Shown here in pieces: positions 61,768 to 64,000 of a stretch of DNA of 64,000 nt. The notes beneath the pieces are model-generated. The model saw only the letters and a list, made by a program, of their open reading frames with translations. It was not told the DNA's origin and did no database searches. Both the position numbers and the translations under genes were made by a program. Source of the DNA: DATFMP01 sp035266845 (GTDB taxonomy: Bacteria; SAR324; JACQKK01). Where the stretch lies: positions 6,951-70,950 of the forward strand of contig DATFMP010000077.1 in the NCBI GenBank assembly GCA_035266845.1, written 5' to 3'. Every line of letters begins with the position of its first letter. Position 1 is the first letter of the stretch.

Positions 61768-63102
61768 TCAGACGTCCTGCAATGGCCGGCCGTCCATGCC
61801 AGTGAGGGGCTGACCCAGGTGGCACAGCAGGGTAGGGGCGATGTCGATGCACGAGGTGGGATCGTCGCGCACGGCCGCGGCGGGAAAGCCGCCCCCGCGC
61901 ACGATGAGGAATGGGCTCTGCTCGTAGCGCCCCGTGCCGCCGTGTTGGCCGCAGCCCACGTTGTTGATGCCGCCCGGCTCGTACATGATGTCGCCGTAGC
62001 CGGCCACGCCGTACTCGTTGGTCCGATCCGACTTGCGCATGGACACAGCAGCCGCCAGGGCCATGCCCGTATCCAGCCCCACCTCCCCCAGCCGACCGTC
62101 CGCGTACACATCCGCTGCCCAGTCCTGCCCCTGCAGCCATTCCAGCAGAGCGGGCACGCGCGCCTGCGCGGCGGGCGCCACGAAGAACAGGGCCGAGGTG
62201 CCCTGGGACGCGGGCACGATGTCCGACGAGTCCGGTGCGGCCTTCAGCCCGGCCTCCACCAGCAGTGTTGTTACGTCGATGACGCGGTCGGTCGTTTCCT
62301 GCCCATGATCCGAGGTAACCATCAGCAGCAGCTCACGCCCGTCGGGGTCCAATCGCTGCACCGCCTCCAGCACGTGACCCACACAGGCATCCGCGGCGGC
62401 CAGGGCCTTTCGGTGCTCCGGGCCGCCCAGCGCGTTGTAGTGCCCCGTGTTGTCTGGCTCGCTCAGCCATAGCACGGACAGCGCTGATCGGCGCTCCAGC
62501 AAAGCCTCGGCCACAAAGCGCTCCGTGGTGGCAGCATCCCCGGCGCTGCCCTTGGGCGTATCCAGGTGCTCACCTGCCGGCAGAGGCTTGAGACCCGGCC
62601 CGTGGGAGCCGGCCCGGTTGTACAGGAAGCCGTGGCCGTCCGGATCCTGGAAATGCGCCGCCCCCGGCGAGGCATTGGAGAAGACGATGGCCCCGCCCGA
62701 CCCCGCCAGGCGTTGCGGCAGCGCAGGCCGGGTCAGCACGCGGCCCGTTGCGGCGCGCAGACGCTCCCGGAAGTCCGCCTTGCCCGTGGTGAGACACACC
62801 AGCCCCGCACCCTCGTCTATGGCCATCGCATTGCCCAGCAGCCCATGGTGCCGCGGCAGGCAGCCCGTGGCGATGGATGCCGAGGCCGTGCGCGTGGTGG
62901 AGGGAAACACGCTGCGGTGACGGGTGAAGCGGCAGGCTTCCTCGGCCAGCCGGGCCAAGTGCGGCGTGGTGTCCGGCCGGATCAGGTCCGCGCGCAGGCT
63001 GTCCACCACCACCAGCACCGCGCGCCGCGGGCGCATGGCGCGGCCGGTCTCGGTGCTGCGCAGGGCGGCTCCGTCCCGATCTGCTCCGGTGCTGCGCGGC
63101 AT
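61768..63102 (-). CDS. Alkaline-phosphatase-superfamily phosphodiesterase/nucleotide pyrophosphatase
   Basis: A 444-residue metal-dependent hydrolase of the type I phosphodiesterase/nucleotide pyrophosphatase family. VVVDSLRADLIRP supplies the first metal aspartate (D34). FPSTTRTASASIATG contains the likely nucleophile T70. WLSEPDNTGHYNALG and TSDHGQETTDRV give further metal ligands. Start is ATG at 63102, or the in-frame ATG at 63036 (MRPRRAVLVVVD). No signal peptide is seen, which is unusual for extracellular members. It lies 61 bases upstream of the CrtC-like gene on the same strand. Substrate unknown. Confidence 0.88.
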   Translation of the reverse strand: MPRSTGADRDGAALRSTETGRAMRPRRAVLVVVDSLRADLIRPDTTPHLARLAEEACRFTRHRSVFPSTTRTASASIATGCLPRHHGLLGNAMAIDEGAGLVCLTTGKADFRERLRAATGRVLTRPALPQRLAGSGGAIVFSNASPGAAHFQDPDGHGFLYNRAGSHGPGLKPLPAGEHLDTPKGSAGDAATTERFVAEALLERRSALSVLWLSEPDNTGHYNALGGPEHRKALAAADACVGHVLEAVQRLDPDGRELLLMVTSDHGQETTDRVIDVTTLLVEAGLKAAPDSSDIVPASQGTSALFFVAPAAQARVPALLEWLQGQDWAADVYADGRLGEVGLDTGMALAAAVSMRKSDRTNEYGVAGYGDIMYEPGGINNVGCGQHGGTGRYEQSPFLIVRGGGFPAAAVRDDPTSCIDIAPTLLCHLGQPLTGMDGRPLQDV

Positions 63103-63315
63103 GTGGGCTCCGGTTGTACGATGGCTGGATGACGTGCTTGGCGACTTCCGCAAGAGTACCACGCGCCCTCGGGAGGCGTCCACGGCCCGCTGGCGGGGAC
63201 CCCGGGAGCGGCTGGCTTCCCGTGCGGCATTGGGGTAGGCAGGGAGCAGGGGGCCGTCGCGCGCTGCCGCGTCGACCATGCGGTACCAGTCACGCCATCC
63301 CATGCAGGAAGCCAC

Positions 63316-63846
63316 ATGCCGAGCCGTATCGGAATTCCGCCCCGGGCGGGGGCACTCGCCATCGACCTCACCGGCATTGCGCTGCTGTCCACGCTATTCG
63401 CCCCTTGGATCGGTACCCGCCTGGGCCTGGACGTGTATGCGGGGCAGGGCCCGGGGGCCGGCGGCATGATGGCCGGGGCGGCGGCGGGTACGCTGCTGAT
63501 CACCCTGCTGTGGCTGGGCACGGAGGCCGTTTGGGGGGCCACGCCCGGCAAGCGCGTGCTCGGTCTGCGGATCGGCACGGCGGCAGGCGACTGGCCCACG
63601 CCGCGGCGCCGCGTGGCACGCTGGGCGCTGAAGAGCCTGCCTGCGTTGCTCGGGCTGCTCACCGTGGTGGTCTCGGTGGCACTGCCGCGCATGGGCTCGC
63701 TGCTGCTGCTGCTAACCTACCTCAGCGCCATGGTCATCGTGGCGGGCTGCTTCATCGCGGTGGGCTCCGATCACGAGGCGCTGCACGACATCGCCACCGG
63801 CACCGCCGTCTATCGCCATGCCGAACTCCCCGCGCCGCGCGACTGA
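63316..63846 (+). CDS. RDD-family membrane protein
   Basis: A 176-residue membrane protein with four to five hydrophobic segments. The RDD pattern is present in GALAIDLTGIALL (Asp in the first helix), ATPGKRVLGLRIGTAAG and PRRRVARWALKSLPALLGLL, ending with DHEALHDIATGTAVYR. The start MPSRIGIPPRAGALAID is standard for the family. RDD proteins are of unsettled function; some are cation antiporters. It is divergent from the phosphodiesterase gene. Confidence 0.85.
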   Translation: MPSRIGIPPRAGALAIDLTGIALLSTLFAPWIGTRLGLDVYAGQGPGAGGMMAGAAAGTLLITLLWLGTEAVWGATPGKRVLGLRIGTAAGDWPTPRRRVARWALKSLPALLGLLTVVVSVALPRMGSLLLLLTYLSAMVIVAGCFIAVGSDHEALHDIATGTAVYRHAELPAPRD

Positions 63847-63899
63847 CCGGCCAGCAACCCGAAGCAGAGCAGGCGGCTCCCTCGAAAACCCTGCGACGA

Positions 63900-64000
63900 G
63901 GCTAGAAGCTATCCCGAAAATGCTGGACCGTGGCGGGTGATCTGAATACGTTGGGGCTATCCCTCATGGAGGAGGCCCCAATGGAGCTGACGGACAAGCA
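63900..64000 (+). mobile_element. Left end of a probable IS5-type insertion sequence (partial)
   Basis: From about 63900 the DNA changes to a segment (GCTAGAAGCTATCCCGAAAA) reminiscent of IS5-group terminal repeats. It is followed by a short leader and a transposase-like start. The element runs off the window, so neither the right repeat nor a target duplication can be seen. Confidence 0.45.
63981..64000 (+). CDS. Start of a transposase-like gene (partial)
   Basis: The ATG at 63981 follows GGAGGAGG at 6 bases and begins M-E-L-T-D-K. This is very like the first residues of IS5-family transposases (MELTDxQW). Only six codons are visible, so the call rests on these and on the IS-like DNA upstream. 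Confidence 0.4.

Overview
The window is high-GC chromosomal DNA from a Gram-negative bacterium with an outer membrane: it carries BamA, OmpH/Skp, LolD, FabZ and an LptF/LptG-type permease. The order lolD-bamA-ompH-fabZ-Gfo/Idh-lptF recalls the lipid A/outer-membrane cluster of 'deltaproteobacterial-grade' lineages. A large NAD-glutamate dehydrogenase, a eukaryotic-type glutathione synthetase and many ABC importers of carboxylate or peptide type fit a free-living heterotroph. I cannot place it to phylum with confidence. No tRNA, rRNA or CRISPR array was recognised.

Layout. 1-5.4 kb (minus strand): tungsten/molybdenum aldehyde oxidoreductase (cut by the window edge) with a MoaD-like protein, a MATE-like membrane protein, a TIM-barrel amidohydrolase and an enoyl-CoA hydratase. 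5.7-9.7 kb (plus): a complete iron/small-anion type ABC importer. 9.8-13.6 kb: a sulfur/threonine amino-acid neighbourhood with a PLP Cys/Met enzyme, a SAM methyltransferase, a glyoxalase-fold protein and threonine synthase. 13.6-16.5 kb: MFS transporter, M20 peptidase, EncFtn-like mini-ferritin. 16.7-28.8 kb: two Dpp/Opp permease pairs, one ATPase pair, one binding protein, an AraC regulator, a chemoreceptor and a small histidine kinase. 29-44.5 kb: mixed housekeeping genes, including Lhr helicase, a LysM membrane protein, glutathione synthetase, HD-GYP and HAD dehalogenase. 44.8-52.4 kb: envelope biogenesis operon preceded by a degenerate ABC-ATPase-like protein. 52.4-63.8 kb: NAD-GDH and assorted transporters and hydrolases. 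The last ~100 bases look like the start of an IS5-type insertion sequence.

Most notable observation. The minus-strand methyltransferase starting at 11605 has an in-frame UGA at 11056-11054. Reading continues for 22 more residues to a TAG at 10985, and this tail looks like the normal C-terminus of the family. A hairpin with an apical GGUC loop lies 18 nt after the UGA, as in a bacterial SECIS element. This suggests a selenocysteine-containing methyltransferase that ordinary gene calling would truncate. Its promoter lies in a short AT-rich patch with an ArsR-like inverted repeat.

Other points of interest are the degenerate ABC-fold protein beside lolD, the envelope operon without lpxD/lpxA/lpxB, a solitary EncFtn without an encapsulin shell or targeting tail, paired Opp-type permeases that seem to share one ATPase pair, and strong GC hairpins between binding-protein and permease genes in both importers.
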